This document shows, piece by piece, positions 39,441 through 51,890 of a stretch of 64,000 nt of DNA. Source of the stretch: Syngnathus acus (taxonomy: Eukaryota > Chordata > Actinopteri > Syngnathiformes > Syngnathidae); the NCBI RefSeq assembly GCF_901709675.1, contig NC_051104.1:7072501-7136500 (forward strand), written 5' to 3'. The notes under the pieces are model-generated. The model made no database searches, had not been told where the DNA came from, and saw only the letters and a program-made list of their open reading frames with translations. The translations under genes and the position numbers were made by a program. Positions within the stretch are counted from its first letter, which is position 1, and each line of letters opens with the position of its first letter.

Positions 39441-41639
39441 TTTAAGTTGCATTGGCATAGAGAAAAAGAAAAGATTAAGATAATGTCAACTGCAAAACAG
39501 CCGCAAAATATCTGTCATGAAATTCAGTGTATATATACGGTTTCTAGACTTTTTATTTGACATGCCATCAAACATGCACAACAACAAATGAGAAACTGTA
39601 AAAGACAGTGACATTTACGTGTGCCATCACTTGAACGGAACATCTTAAATGACTCTGAAGAGCAGATTGCTTCCAGTCAAGTCCTGCCGGCAACTTATTG
39701 TCAATGCTACATTTTCATTACCGGAGAATCATCGCATCGTGTGTGGGGGGGGGGAAAGAAACAGCAGTATGGAAACAAGAGAAGGAGTACGCATAGCATG
39801 TGGAGGCCATTATTTTTGGCGTGCTCCAAGGCTGGGAGAATTAGAAAATATCATTCTGTCAGGGTGATTTGATAGTGCGATGAAAAATGTCAGAAGTGGA
39901 GATGACAAATCATGGTGCTGAGGAGAGGGGACTGGGAGACAGGGGATGTCATTTGTCATGAGTGCCATTTGACTGCACCCTCCCAGCCCCCACCCTATCC
40001 ATCTGCCTCCTCTTCCACACCCAGCCCAACACGCTCCTCAACTCTTCTCCCTCCCCTCGTCGTCTCTCCCGTCCGTCGTTTTCTTTTCCTTGTAATGATC
40101 TATTTGAACGCATTGTGCCGTCGCTCATCTTTTTTCCTCCTACCTCGGATGCAGCCTTAGTGTGCTTGTCCCTCCCCAAAACTGCCTCAGCCTACCACCG
40201 ACTAGATGTCGTCTCTGTCCGATGAAAATCCCGAACCTCCATTTTATGATGATTTAGAATAATTAGTGTTCTCCTGCGTGTGCTTTTAAAAGTCCAAACA
40301 ACTAATGCAAACAAGTTTTATCAGGCCCTCGTTATGTATGTCCAACTGTCCTTCAAAGCATATAATTCCATTTTAGACCACAGGTGATGACACACCAAGC
40401 CATGAACCAGGAGGTGTCGACAACCTTGGATTGTGAATGGAATGATTTGAGCACATGATTGACAATAAAAATCTGATTGATGTGTGCAGGTCAAATCTGG
40501 CGGTGAAATTCTGCATTACTTTGAGTTACCAAAAGATATGGTTGCCATCAGTCAGGGCAGCAAGAGAATATTTCCGGATACAATTATCATCGTATTCCTC
40601 TTTGTATCTGTTAATCCAAGATATATCGGTGCTCAACGGACGCTCATACAGGCATTAAGAAAAAAAAAAACATGGGAGACATAGCTGCATATCAAGTGGA
40701 CAGCCACACGCATTAATATAAATACATACATACATACACAGACATGCGCGGTCCAAATGTCAAGCCTGGTGACATTTAAGCCTTTCATCCTCTGCTGTCT
40801 GCTTCTGATCTCAAAACAAAAAGGTTAGTGTCGCTACTCGGGGTCCCCCCCCCCCAAACATTCCTGTTGCATATTTCTATGTTTGAAATGTGTTGTTATG
40901 GAAAAACTCACATGAAATGGGTGGAAATTAAAGGCATGTGACGGGTCGTGACTGACTATGGTGTCACTGGTTGTGATTATAGTGGAATCTCAATTCTCAA
41001 AAGCGTTGAAGCTTGTACAATTTCAGGTATGCTTCCAACTTTTGTCATAATTGCAATTTATTTGGTTGTCTTTTTTCATTGGTAATACTACAAACTGAAA
41101 TCCGTATTAACATTTACAAATAGGACATATATTCCACTGATTTCACTAATGTTTTAATTTTTTTGCCATGGTGGTGTCAGTATTGGTATCGTAATACTTT
41201 ACATAAGTATAGCATCAAAAGTCTGAATTTTGGTCATGTAACAGCACCATTAAAATGGTATAATGATGCCAAGAGCTTTGGCTGACAATTCACTTATTGA
41301 CCATTTTTCTCTTTCACTCATGATGATTGTCTCGGCGTCCCTCGTTTCCCGCAATTCTTCCCTTCACTTCTGACAGCGTCTTCTGCTCCCCCCCTTCTGC
41401 ATTTTCAAACCATCATGTTCTCATATTTCCTCTCTTTGCCCATCAAATATTTTATTATCAAATTGCTACATATTTCTTGGTCCAACATACGTGAATGAGT
41501 TTTATCTCCGTCTACGCATCTTGTTCATTCATGTTTGAACATGCGCGTATTCTTTTGTGAATTTGGAGGTGGCCGGAGCAAGAGTTCACGGGTAATGTGG
41601 TGGTGTGTGCGTGTGTGTGTGGTGTGAGTCATCCTCAGC
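39441..41639. other. Intergenic, nothing recognised
   Basis: Unique sequence with a G-run near 39745-39754, a pyrimidine-rich stretch at about 39990-40140 and a C-run near 40846-40855. Frames are overlapping and featureless. Confidence 0.55.
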
Positions 41640-41800
41640 ATGGTGTGTAACGCCGTCCCCTGCCTTAATGCTTGGGTAATTAAGGAACGGCTTCAAGGTT
41701 GCATGGACACAAGACAATCCAGGCCTAATGAAGTATCGATCGGGCGCGTTGAGGCCCGTGCTTGGACTAAGACAAGATGACATTCATTTACAGCAGGTCC
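41640..41800. promoter_or_regulatory. Candidate cis-regulatory block
   Basis: A short repeat-free block with GGGTAATTAAGG and CGATCGGGCGCG words, directly before a long TG tract. Mixed homeodomain cores and CpGs resemble conserved enhancers. The evidence is weak. Confidence 0.25.
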
Positions 41801-41951
41801 ACTGCGGGGAGAGCAAACACACACAGGCAGCCCAGACACATCACAAAGGCATGTTGATGACAATATAAGAGACTCAACAGCGATGGGTTTTAATCACAAG
41901 GGAAACAATGAAGAGCCACGTTTAATGCCACCGGGTTGATCTGTGTGCATG

Positions 41952-42055
<104 letters not shown>

Positions 42056-42422
42056 ATCTTTCTATCACCTTCTGAGCAAGCAATAGGAGGTTCAAAGCAA
42101 TCTCCGACTGAAAACAGTACTGATTATACAAATGGTGATTATGGCGGCGATAATGATGTTCCTGCCATCAGCCCGGTCATTACTGTCTGCTGCATATGAA
42201 GAAAATGTGTCACATGGCACAATCTATGTCATCACCATTTTATTTCAACAGGAGCATAATAGGCCATTTCACACTATCGCCACAGCGGATTAGATTTACA
42301 TGTTAATTCTGTCACATTTATAGAAAGAGAAAAAAAAAACGGACAAACTCAATTTATGGTTGGAACTGATGTTTTTAGTTTAAATATACATTTTATATTG
42401 TCTGATTGAAATTATTTTTTGA

Positions 42423-42677
42423 AGCCTATGTGACATTATCTTGTATGAATTCAAGCAATTTCGTTCAGACTATTACAGCTTGAAGCACTTTTATAATTTG
42501 AAAGTACCCATTCAGGGACACTCTGACCTGACAACACTGGCTGCTGGTAAAGTAGCCAAAATAAAAAAAATTGATGGAAAAAACATCACTGGTGACTTTT
42601 ATCCTCTTTTGTTACCTTCTGAAAAAGCATCAATTTTGCTACCTGCAATTGAAAAACTCGCTGAGATGTGTTCTTAA
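42423..42677 (+). other. Coding-like ORF fragment, identity unknown
   Basis: An open frame of about 85 codons, preceded by an in-frame TGA at 42420 and ended by TAA. G is common at first codon positions (about 20 of 78 codons), rare at second and intermediate at third, the usual signature of real coding DNA. The peptide is varied and non-repetitive, with an aromatic/charged N-terminal half and a Lys-Ile-rich middle. A pyrimidine-containing TTATTTTTTGAAG precedes it at about 42410-42422 and could be a weak splice acceptor. There is no plausible ATG with context, and no AATAAA was seen just downstream. I recognise no family. It may be a terminal exon, a decayed retrocopy or transposon protein remnant, or chance. 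Confidence 0.2.
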
Positions 42678-44019
42678 AACTTCAATCCACCCAATGTATA
42701 TATATTTTTAGGGTCAAAGGTTATCATTCTGAGTGAGAGGGAGAGCATTAAGCATTTGCCTGAATATCTCTTGGTTAATTGTGTTGCAATGCCTTCGAAT
42801 CACTGTTTTAATTCACTTCCACCGAGGAGGCTTTGTTTTTGTCAGGATTTGTTTTGTTTTTTTAGTATAGCTCAAACATGAGCTTAATATATTAAGATAA
42901 AATCTTCTGCCAAACCAGCTCAACAAGATTAGACAAACACTCAACAGTCAAAAACAACCATCATAGACCGCCTTTTGACTTCCAGCATCCACAAATGAGT
43001 GAATAGTAAATAGCGTACTGTATTTTGTTGCTAATGTCTCATAATGAGCCTCTGTGAAAACATAAAGGACATTTTTTCGTGGATAATTCAGTTTAAATTA
43101 TTACAGTTGTCCTAAATAGTATTTTGTTGCACCCTTTCTGTCACTTTGTGTGAGTCCGTTCCCACCTCAGCCTGGAGCTTGGTGATTATGTCTCTGATTG
43201 ACATATGCTTGGATTCCCATGTATTGGCCTACTTCTTCACTTAAGACGGTGCAACATTATCTTGATCTTCAAGACAACTTCTCTGAGACTATAATGGACA
43301 GACAATCAGAGTGACACATGCAGATGTCACATTGAAGTGAGTGAGAGAGAAAGATGACAAGATGAACATGAATGATCTTGATGGTCATGATTCCAAGGAC
43401 AGTTCTGCACAAAGTTGTTAAAAATGTGCTGCATTATTTCTTCTGCCTTTTTGACACACAGTTTTGGCAATATCGAACCTGGTTGGTTTGATTATAAACA
43501 ACACGGAATGAGACATCCCTTTCAGAGACTAATGCTGAGATTCCTACTTTATTTGGCTTTTTTTGTATCGGTTACCATGGCAGCACGTCTAGATTGACTC
43601 CTTAAAATGTAAAAAAAAAAAGGCTCAGGACACACAACCACAAACCAACACATGTTCCCAAAAAACTGCGAGCATAACTTTCTCATTAAACCCTTCATTA
43701 TTGCATCAAATAAAACGCCACTGTTTGCACTTTTCACTCCCACGGCAAAATGTTCCGAGCTTATTATTCCCTTTTGCTTGTATTCAAATGTATTTAAATG
43801 AGAACAGTTTAGACCCGCTGCGTTCTGGCAAAAGCCGACTAATGGTGGAAGCGATGCGAAGACGAGGCCAACTTCCATCTGTTCCCACCGTTCTGAGGGT
43901 GTAACCTCACTCTGCAGTGCAAGCAACTTTGAAACCTGCAGTTAAATTGCTGACTTCATATTACTATATAAGCTCCCCCCCCCTCCCTCTTCACTCCCGC
44001 CATGATCTGACGGCATACT
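42678..44019. other. Intergenic, nothing recognised
   Basis: AT-rich unique sequence. The 125-codon minus-strand frame at 43549-43926 has no recognised domain. A C-run lies near 43975-43983. Confidence 0.5.
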
Positions 44020-44400
44020 GTGAATTTTTGAGCAGCGCCAAAATGCTCTCATTTGAACCGATCACTCCGCTCACATGCAAATGTGGCAGCCAGGTGGGGG
44101 GATATTTTCCACTCGTAATTGGCGGTTCTCTCGCGGAGACTCCGGGTGTCAGTTGGAAGTATGTTTTAAGCCTTAATGGGTTTTGACGGGTCAGATCAGA
44201 AAGCGCCTGGCGTGCAACTGTGTATGAATTTGTGTGTGCACTTCCATGCCAAAACCTGATGCATTTTTAAACAGCGCCAATTACTCCACATAGTGAGCTT
44301 TGCTGAAACATTTTTATTGTGTAATACCTGTCACGTATGGAGACATCAGCATTCATTAAGCTCAAAGGCATAGGCAAGTGATAGCCAAGGTAAGCCTGAA
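44020..44400. promoter_or_regulatory. Candidate cis-regulatory block with octamer site
   Basis: Repeat-free block with an exact octamer ATGCAAAT at 44075-44082, the related phrases GCAGCGCCAAAATG (about 44033) and ACAGCGCCAATTACT (about 44272), and TCGTAATTGGCGG near 44115. The repeated CAGCGCCAA word 240 bases apart is notable. No coding frame is convincing. Confidence 0.35.
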
Positions 44401-44879
44401 CAAAAGAGAGGAGCAGCTCAAAATGGATGCTAAACGCACCTGACTTGCAAGGGTCAAATATAACCTTTCATATGATAATCACATGCGCTCATGCCCATTG
44501 CATAAAAGTCATTTCAGATGTCTCATGAAAACGAGAAAAAGAAATAACAAGAAAATTGGATCTGAGTGTCTTGACAGGGTAATGTTTTCAAAAAGATTTC
44601 AGTTTTTGTCTTATGTAACAATCTAAAAAAAAAATGTGGGTAAAAATATGCAAAAATATTCTGTAAATTCATCGTGATACAAGGCTCGCTCTTTGAAAAG
44701 TGAAACATCCATGGCCTTAGAATTCTATTACTTTGCCACATCATATTTAGCTATTAATCATTTCACATGGGGAACATTCAGAGTGTCTCATTACTATGCA
44801 TGTGTCACTGTCCCAGCAATTTAAAAAGCAACTTATCATTTGGCTCGACAATGAAGGTGCAGCCGAGGCACCAGATAGT

Positions 44880-45300
44880 GTTGACACTCCAAGTGGTTTT
44901 AGATTTATTGTGCATAATAAACACATGAGCAGGTTTTGAATGAAATCATCCGATGCATCTACATCTAGTTTTACTTTATCTGCAACCGGCGCATTCATAA
45001 ACCAACGCCTGAGCATACAGAGGTGCTTTGGCATGCTGATAGATCATAAATCATGTGAATTATAAATCACGGTTTGTTTGGACGCACGGCGGAGGAGTCA
45101 AATTGCTGTCCAGTTTATGAAAAGTTTGCATTAATAAGAAGCGGCCCTCCTGGGTGCTTGTAAACAGAAACATGAGGTGGAGGGCTAACTAACGCGGGGA
45201 GGGGAGCCTGACTGCTAATGTTTCTTCAAACGGGTATCAATCAGTGGAAAAACATTCCTGTCTTGGATTCAGAATTATGAAGAGCCCTTTCGCAACATCA
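44880..45300. promoter_or_regulatory. Candidate cis-regulatory block with paired PBX-HOX type words
   Basis: ATAAATCA occurs at 45046-45053 and 45062-45069. Its complement TGATTTAT matches the PBX-HOX composite favoured by posterior HOX groups. The two lie 16 bases apart in the same orientation, within a repeat-free stretch that also has TTTGCATTAATAAG and GGTATCAATCAGTGG. The word is AT-rich and not rare alone; the close pair is the argument. Confidence 0.35.
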
Positions 45301-46567
45301 ACACCTGTAGGACAGAACAAGGTGGCTTCGTGAACTTGAATAACAAAGTTGCTTTTTTTTTTCTTCTAGCCAAGAGTGCTACAATAAGAAGTTGAACCAA
45401 ACTTTGCACGGAAAAATATGCCTCAAAATGAAAGTTTATATAAACATCAAAAACATTGGGCTACAAAATTTGGCTGTAACTGAATCAACATATCAGGAAA
45501 GTTGCAGCGGAATGCAAATATCACAATGTGCCGTGAGCAGCAATCGATTCTCCATGTAAGGGGGAAGATTTTTTTTTTTTTAAATAATGTATTTAGCAGT
45601 ACATTGCTAAGCACAAAAAGAAAGTCCATGTGAATTTATGCCCATTTGGGGAAAAAAGTAGGACAGCATAATCCTGTAGCACAAACCCAATCTCAGAGAT
45701 CTGAAGAGTACCTGATTAATTCTTTGGTATTAATCATGTAATTCTTTCATATAAAACAAAGCTTAAGCCTTATTTGCTAAGATAGTTGACCTTGACAGAG
45801 AGTTAAGACATTACAGCTTGGATTTAAAATGCATCTAAAGATTAAAAATGATGGTTGACTATTACCGAGGATTATAAAACCAAGGAAAATTGCTTTTCTA
45901 TTTTGAAACAAAACTGATTTTAGAGGAGAGCTCCAGGGTCAGGTGCTATATGAGGTGAGAATTTGAGCAGGGAAAGATACAACGCACTTTTGTTTCAGAG
46001 TAAGATGAATCACGCGTGCTTGTTTTCTTATTTATTTCTCGTAATTTGCCCCCCCAAACACACACACACACACCTTCTCTTTTACCCAAACACAAATATT
46101 AAAGTAATACACTTGTAAGAGAAACAAGATTCATGGTAAATTTATGCTCGGCTGCTTGAGGCTACAAGGCACCTCAGACACGCACAGTTTATTTGATCTC
46201 TGCTCGTTGAGGGGAAAAAAATCCTTTATGACTATCAAATGTGTCTCACCCTTTCACCGTGAATCTTGTTTACCACTGTTGCCGTGTGTTTATCTGTGAA
46301 TGAAAATGACTCGGGAGACACCATACACTCGTTTGCCCCAACAACAACACATTTTTTCTTTCATTTCACAGTCTTTATACAAGAGCGCCAAAAAAGTAAA
46401 GTGAAAGTACAAGGTCGTTTTCAAAGGTATGTGTTTTATGGTACAAGATACAGGTTCCTTCCTTATTATTTTATTTCAATTCATTGGTCTCCGGGCAGCC
46501 TCTAGCAGATGACACTCATTAAATACAGTATAGAAATTGATTTCCTCAGCGGAATAATTTGAAAGGC

Positions 46568-46590
46568 TTTTTTTTTTTTTTTTTTTTTTT
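46568..46590. repeat. Poly-T tract
   Basis: Run of 23 T with no recognisable retroelement body beside it. Confidence 0.9.
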
Positions 46591-47763
46591 ACGAGGTCAA
46601 GCAGTCGTCATTTATTTTATTTATTTTCAACACCCACTTACTTGCCAGTCATAAAGATTATAATAAAACACGTAAAAACACTCTTAAAGCACTATCTTAA
46701 GATCGCATAGAGTGAAAAAATAACCAAAGAAAACACTCGATAGAGGTCTTAGCAAGATTAGCAAGAATCAAAGGATTAAATTGACATGCATGTTCTGTTT
46801 TTGTGTTTTATAGAAAATGAGCAAAAGAATTGTACACATGTTCGCCAGCAATGTTATCTCCAACTTGTATTTTGAAACTCTTCCTTGTTTCACCATGTGG
46901 TGGCCTCTCATTAAATAGACACGTGTCATTTTGTGATCATCATAAATACAAACGGTGCAGCCTCCATTTATATTTCCAAAGCAGGTTTATCACAAAGTAA
47001 TGTGATGGGTGTTTTGATGTCACGGCTACAGTTGTGAGCTTCCTCCCTGTTGTTCAATGCACCCATGCGTAATTATGTGCGGGTCCGGTGCCAGATAAGA
47101 TCAGTCAGCAGCCTGACTAGCACTCAGTACCAGTCCATGCTATGCTTGGAGCCGACTGCGGGCTGTATTTGACAAGATCAGACATACCTTCCTGCCCACC
47201 TCCTGACTGTGGCTGAGCCCAGGCTGCTTGACATTTATGACTGTGTGCTTTCATGCGCCTTCAGCCGAGCAGACGGTCCCTCATCAGCATCAAAGCCTCA
47301 TATCGCACCTTCTCTCGCCAGTGAGGACTTGGTCGTCATTCCTGACCACATACTGGCTGCCAATCGTATGTCGAAAACAAAAAGTTTTCATTCAAATAGA
47401 AGTCCCAAAGAATTTCAGGAGAATCTTTCTTATATAAATATCATGTTGTTTTGGGGCTCAAACAGTCTTTGTTATAAATCACATTATACCGATGATTTCC
47501 TAAGCCTTCTAATTTCTGCAGCTCTCAAAGCCTTTTCCTGTCAGGTGTTCATTCGGAAGGATGGCAACATTTGCTGTGAGAAAAAGCAGGTGGTGGCCTC
47601 TGAAGCAGCTGAGCCCAGAGGACAGACAGCACGACACGACACTCACAAACAACTTGTGTTGACCTTGGGGCTCTGGGCAAAAGACCTTCAAGGTATATGC
47701 AAAAGCTCAAAAAGAAGGCTTTACGTTTGAAGTGTGTGTGTGTTTGTTAGTGTGTATGACTGT

Positions 47764-47785
47764 GGGGTGGGGGGGGGGGGGGGGG
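47764..47785. repeat. Poly-G tract
   Basis: Run of about 22 G on the plus strand following TG repeats. It can form a G-quadruplex and is prone to sequencing error, so its exact length is doubtful. Confidence 0.85.
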
Positions 47786-50647
47786 CGAGCATCCTTTTCA
47801 AAAGCAGCCAAGGATACCCATCGGCCTGAATTCTATCAGGCTCTTTGATAGCAGTGTTTATAATTACTAACAAAGCCGATCATGGTTAAAACATTGCAAG
47901 AGAAGTGTGTGAGTGTGTGTGTGTGTATGAATTTGGGATTGCAGAAGCAGCAGCAACAAGGGTGGCCTTAAATCTTACTTTGACATCATCAGCTGTAATG
48001 ACTCACAATATCACCTGGAAAGCTGACACCAGACATGTCTCGCAGCGTGTATATTATGTATGTATATGTGTGTGTGTCAATGCCCCGGTCATGTTTCAAA
48101 GGGAAGACTAATCCTCAGAAATGAGGCATGAGATCAATATTCCCATGTTTAATTGGATGCTGACTGATTTGCTTCAGAAATAGCCAGCACGACATCCCTC
48201 TGTCACGGCAATGCAGGCGCAACATGTCTGCCAATTTAAGTCGGGAGGAGAGCGTGGAAGGAAAAAAAAAAAAAAAAATGGGGGGTGGGCGAGCGGGGTA
48301 GACAGACAGAGGGAAAGTATAAAAAAAAAAAAGAGAGGAATTGGGAGCAGACTTCAAAGTGTGAGGACGTTATGATTGCTCTTGCCATTTAAGGGGTGCT
48401 TGGGGAAAGAGAAAAGCCCTCAGGGGGCCGTCCCATCATCATATGCCCCACTTGCCACTGTGATTTTGTGATTTCTGTCCGGAAGCCATCTTTTGAGAGG
48501 AACAGGAGGGAGTTTGGGGAGGGTTGCTTAGTTGGTGGTGCTGGGGGGGGGGATGCTCTGAAGAGAAAAGAAGGGGAGGGAGAAAAGGACAGGAAGAACA
48601 TGGGAGGGTGGGATGCAGTGTCCGGGACCACTGTCAAATGGTTGAGGTGTTACCATGGCGACAGTCATCAAGGGTCTCAGGACACCCCGGGGGGATTGGG
48701 AAGGAGGAGGGGTCTGGCCAGGGAAGGCACAGAAAATGGTAAATTGGAGAGAGAGAAAATATTACAGAGCTGCAGGGTTTGCTTCAATTCTTCTTTTTTT
48801 ATATTCTCTGACAAACAAACTATGTTGACACACATCTACGCCACAATATTGTCACGGAAATGTTCATGCATAATTCCATTTCAACTGTTTATATAAACTA
48901 TTAGTTTGTATGGATGTCGATGACATTAACATCATGAATTAAACTTTTTATGTCGTGGGTTAAAACCAAAAATCAACCCTTACAAAGTACTAAACATAAC
49001 ATTAAATTTGCTCATCTGTGAATTTGACGTAAGTAAATAATTAACTTCTAGCTTCTGTGCATCATCCCAACCCCGTTGCAAAGTTTTATGCACTTTGGTT
49101 CAGTAGTTGCATAACCATGCCACCACATAAAAGTTCACAAAAATATCATCAAACAACCACAATTGCAGAATTAGTGGATCTTGATCTAGCAAAGTCAAAT
49201 GATATAACCAGTCTCCCTCTTTGGGGATGAATAAGTTCCATCAAAATGATATTGATCGTAAAATAAACACAAACCAGGCAAACGATGATACATATCGATG
49301 TATAAGCTCAACTCTGATTTATATTTTCCACTTTTAAGCGGCAACAACTATTGATCCATGTGGATAAGTATTAATGCCAATATCCTTGGAAAAGTTACAT
49401 TTAAGGATCAGCAATAAATTAAAGCAAATCTGTCCAGAGGATAAATTTCCCTTACATGTTTTGAAAACCACATTCCTCTTAGTTTTAGACACAAATGCTG
49501 GCAATAATGGCCCGTTTTAATTGATCGGCTATAACCAGATGGGCATTTAATGCTACCTGTAAAGCTGTCAAAGAGCCAATAATCTTGCCCCGGAGGTGAT
49601 CTTTAGCTGAACTTGAGCTCATCTCGCTGCCGTCTCGGTGAAAGTCTAAACCCTCCGCAGTCCAAGATCCTTCATTGCTCATCAATAAAGCGATCGATAC
49701 GCGGACATGTGCCTATTGACTTGTGTAATGATGATGATCGCTCGACAGTCTCACGCAAATATGGAGATGCTGTGAGTACACACGTGCGGACCGCTGGTCG
49801 GAAACGCTCATGCAAATGCACACAATCAACACGTACAAAGTGCAAACTGGGAGTTAATCAGAGCAAAAGCAAGGTGCTTAGTGTGTGCACGTTGGCTCGA
49901 CTCTGTGTGTCATAACAAATAAAGTCGACTCTTCTTGTATAGACTTTCCAAGGTGGCGCTTGTATTTGCTTTATTGTGACCCTGATACGGCAGTGAGTGA
50001 CATTCATCGACTCAGCCCGACCCAGACTGACTCGCATCGTAAGACGCGCTGCTTGACTGTCACTCAATTCTTTCTCGCTGTAATGTATTTCTAATACATG
50101 CATTTCTTGTGACATGTCGGGTTGGAACAAAAAAAAAATGTAGGTCACTGGGTGATGTTTGGCAGGTCCAGTCGACAAATAACAGATAGGGATTAGATTA
50201 CAGGGCAAACTTTGACAGTGGTAGAATTTGTAGTTTGGCCTCCTGGAAAAATGTGCTTCACAAGTTCAGTGAAACTTCTAATTATGCTTGTTCAAAATAG
50301 GGTCGAAAAAAATCAATACGTTCATATTGCATTTATTAAAGTGCACAAGCATACGGTCATATCTACACATTCATTGATTCAATCACAAGAGTTTGAAAAG
50401 AAAGCTGATGTTGGGAAGAACCAATAGGGACAGAGTGTGACTTAATAGAAGCACTCTGAAAAACTTTGTTACTGCTTTTTCATCCTGATCTTGCATTGGG
50501 GCATTGTCAGAAAGAAAACCTCAGTGCTGTAACCCTTTCCTTGAACCCAGAGAATCAATAAGAACAAATCAGATCAAACCATGTTAGTGTGAATATTTTC
50601 CTTAAACAGGAAAAAAAAATTGTCAATTGGGTTTAGTCAATTGGTAT

Positions 50648-50820
50648 TACCGTAATTTTCGGACTATAAGTCGCGGTTTTTTTTCATAGTTTGGGTGGGG
50701 GTGCGACTTATACTCAGGAGCGATTTATATACATATATATGGTTTTTTTCACTTTTTTGGGCATTTTATGGCTGGTGCGACTTATACTCCGGTGCGACTT
50801 ATAGTCCGAAAATTACGGTA
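50648..50820 (+). mobile_element. Short TIR (MITE-like) DNA element, copy 2
   Basis: This 173-base element has the same orientation and layout as the one at 13320-13493, with perfect 27-base terminal inverted repeats. By eye the two differ by three substitutions and one single-base indel, so about 98% identical. Flanks differ, and TA is the only shared target duplication. It carries no coding sequence. Near identity suggests both inserted fairly recently, or that one source produced both. Confidence 0.85.
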
Positions 50821-51599
50821 GTTTTATGCCGCAGGGTGCGATTGGAGCACCGCAGTCCTTTTAAATTTTCCAATACGCTCATACATTATTTCACGAAGCA
50901 GAGGAAATAAATCGAAACATGAAAGTTAATAAAGCGCTCAATGAGATGTATTTGTTAATGGTAAAATCTGTCATAAATAGGACGATACCCTCAAAGGCAA
51001 GAGAGAGGCACCTTAATTCATTAAAATAATCTTGCCTTGTCCTGATACCGCTTTGAGCCGTGACACACATCAAGCAAGGCATTGTTCGGGAAGCCTCAAT
51101 AAAAGCAACACTGACTTAACAGGCAATTGTGTCTGTCTTTCTCCGAGTGCACTCTTAGTCACGGACAGTGAGTTTATTGGGCGGATCAGTGTCAAGAGCA
51201 CATGCGTGTACGAGCGCCAGCACGTACACACACATTCTGTCTTTAATAAGCCCGCAGTTTAATTTAGGCCTCGTCACTACAATGAGGCTTCCAGCTTCAG
51301 ACAGCAAATTGTTCTTGTTCAATGAAAGAAAAAAAAAAATGGTGTCTTCTTGTCTGGATGGAAAGACAGCGGGCAAAACAAAAGGAGGAGGAGGAGGAGA
51401 AAGGGAGGGAGGGAGAGGGGGAGGACAATGTGTGTGCAGCCAAGTGCGTGCTTGTTGGTTTGTATACAGTGCATACAATGAGGCACGGACAGAGTGTGTA
51501 TGCATCTTTCCCACCTACTGCTACTCCACAATTATGCACATGTTTCCAAGGCAGGTGGACGAGGAGGGGGGGCTCAATGTCTCTACAGCCTCTTGAACA
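50821..51599. other. Intergenic with purine tract
   Basis: Unique sequence leading into the homopurine tract at 51380-51425. Overlapping frames at 51155-51630 on both strands are shadows of the purine-rich composition. No exon is supported. Confidence 0.5.
51380..51425. repeat. 46-bp pure homopurine tract
   Basis: Every base is A or G on the plus strand: GGA units, then GGGA units, then G5. Such tracts can form triplex H-DNA or G-quadruplex. It is flanked by TG-rich sequence. Confidence 0.9.
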
Positions 51600-51890
51600 T
51601 GTTGGGTTAAATAATCCGATTGTTCTTTAAATGCTTAATCAAACCTTCATTAGCATAGCTGTAATTACACTCGCCTGGTGGCTGTGGCCCATTGACATGA
51701 ATTCCCATGTTAATTATTGTAATTGCCTTGCTAATGCTATGAATACTTCAAAGTTATGCAAATTGTGATGATGCGTAATCCACTAAGTGTTTCAAATGGC
51801 TGTCATTATGCGCACATGAACACACATGACAAGCTCATTGTGAATCGCTGAGTGTGTTTCTGATGGAAGCGCTCATAATTTAGATCAAGA
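51600..51890. promoter_or_regulatory. Candidate enhancer rich in TAATTA cores
   Basis: Repeat-free block with the palindrome GTAATTAC (51661-51668), TTAATTA (51710-51716), GTAATTG (51719-51725), an exact octamer ATGCAAAT (51756-51763) and several GCTAATGC/ATTAGC words. Such dense homeodomain and POU-type sites in about 120 bases are typical of deeply conserved developmental enhancers. No ORF of note crosses it. It is one of the better regulatory candidates here. Confidence 0.4.

Larger units (their letters stand above)
45301..50647. other. Intergenic with homopolymers and TG runs
   Basis: Contains a T-run at 46568-46590, G-run at 47764-47785, TG-rich runs at 47731-47760 and 47905-47929, and A-run plus G-rich sequence at 48262-48300. 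The 173-codon frame at 47209-47730 starts with GTG, has no domain and is within chance length. The 166-codon frame at 48396-48896 crosses a purine-rich tract. No gene is supported. Confidence 0.5.

Noticed and set aside
47209-47730. 173-codon plus-strand frame
   Set aside because: It begins with GTG rather than ATG, has no recognisable domain or splice structure, and a frame this long is expected about once by chance in 64 kb.
48396-48896. 166-codon plus-strand frame
   Set aside because: Most of it is Gly/Glu/Arg/Lys from a purine-rich tract, and an overlapping frame in another phase is also open.
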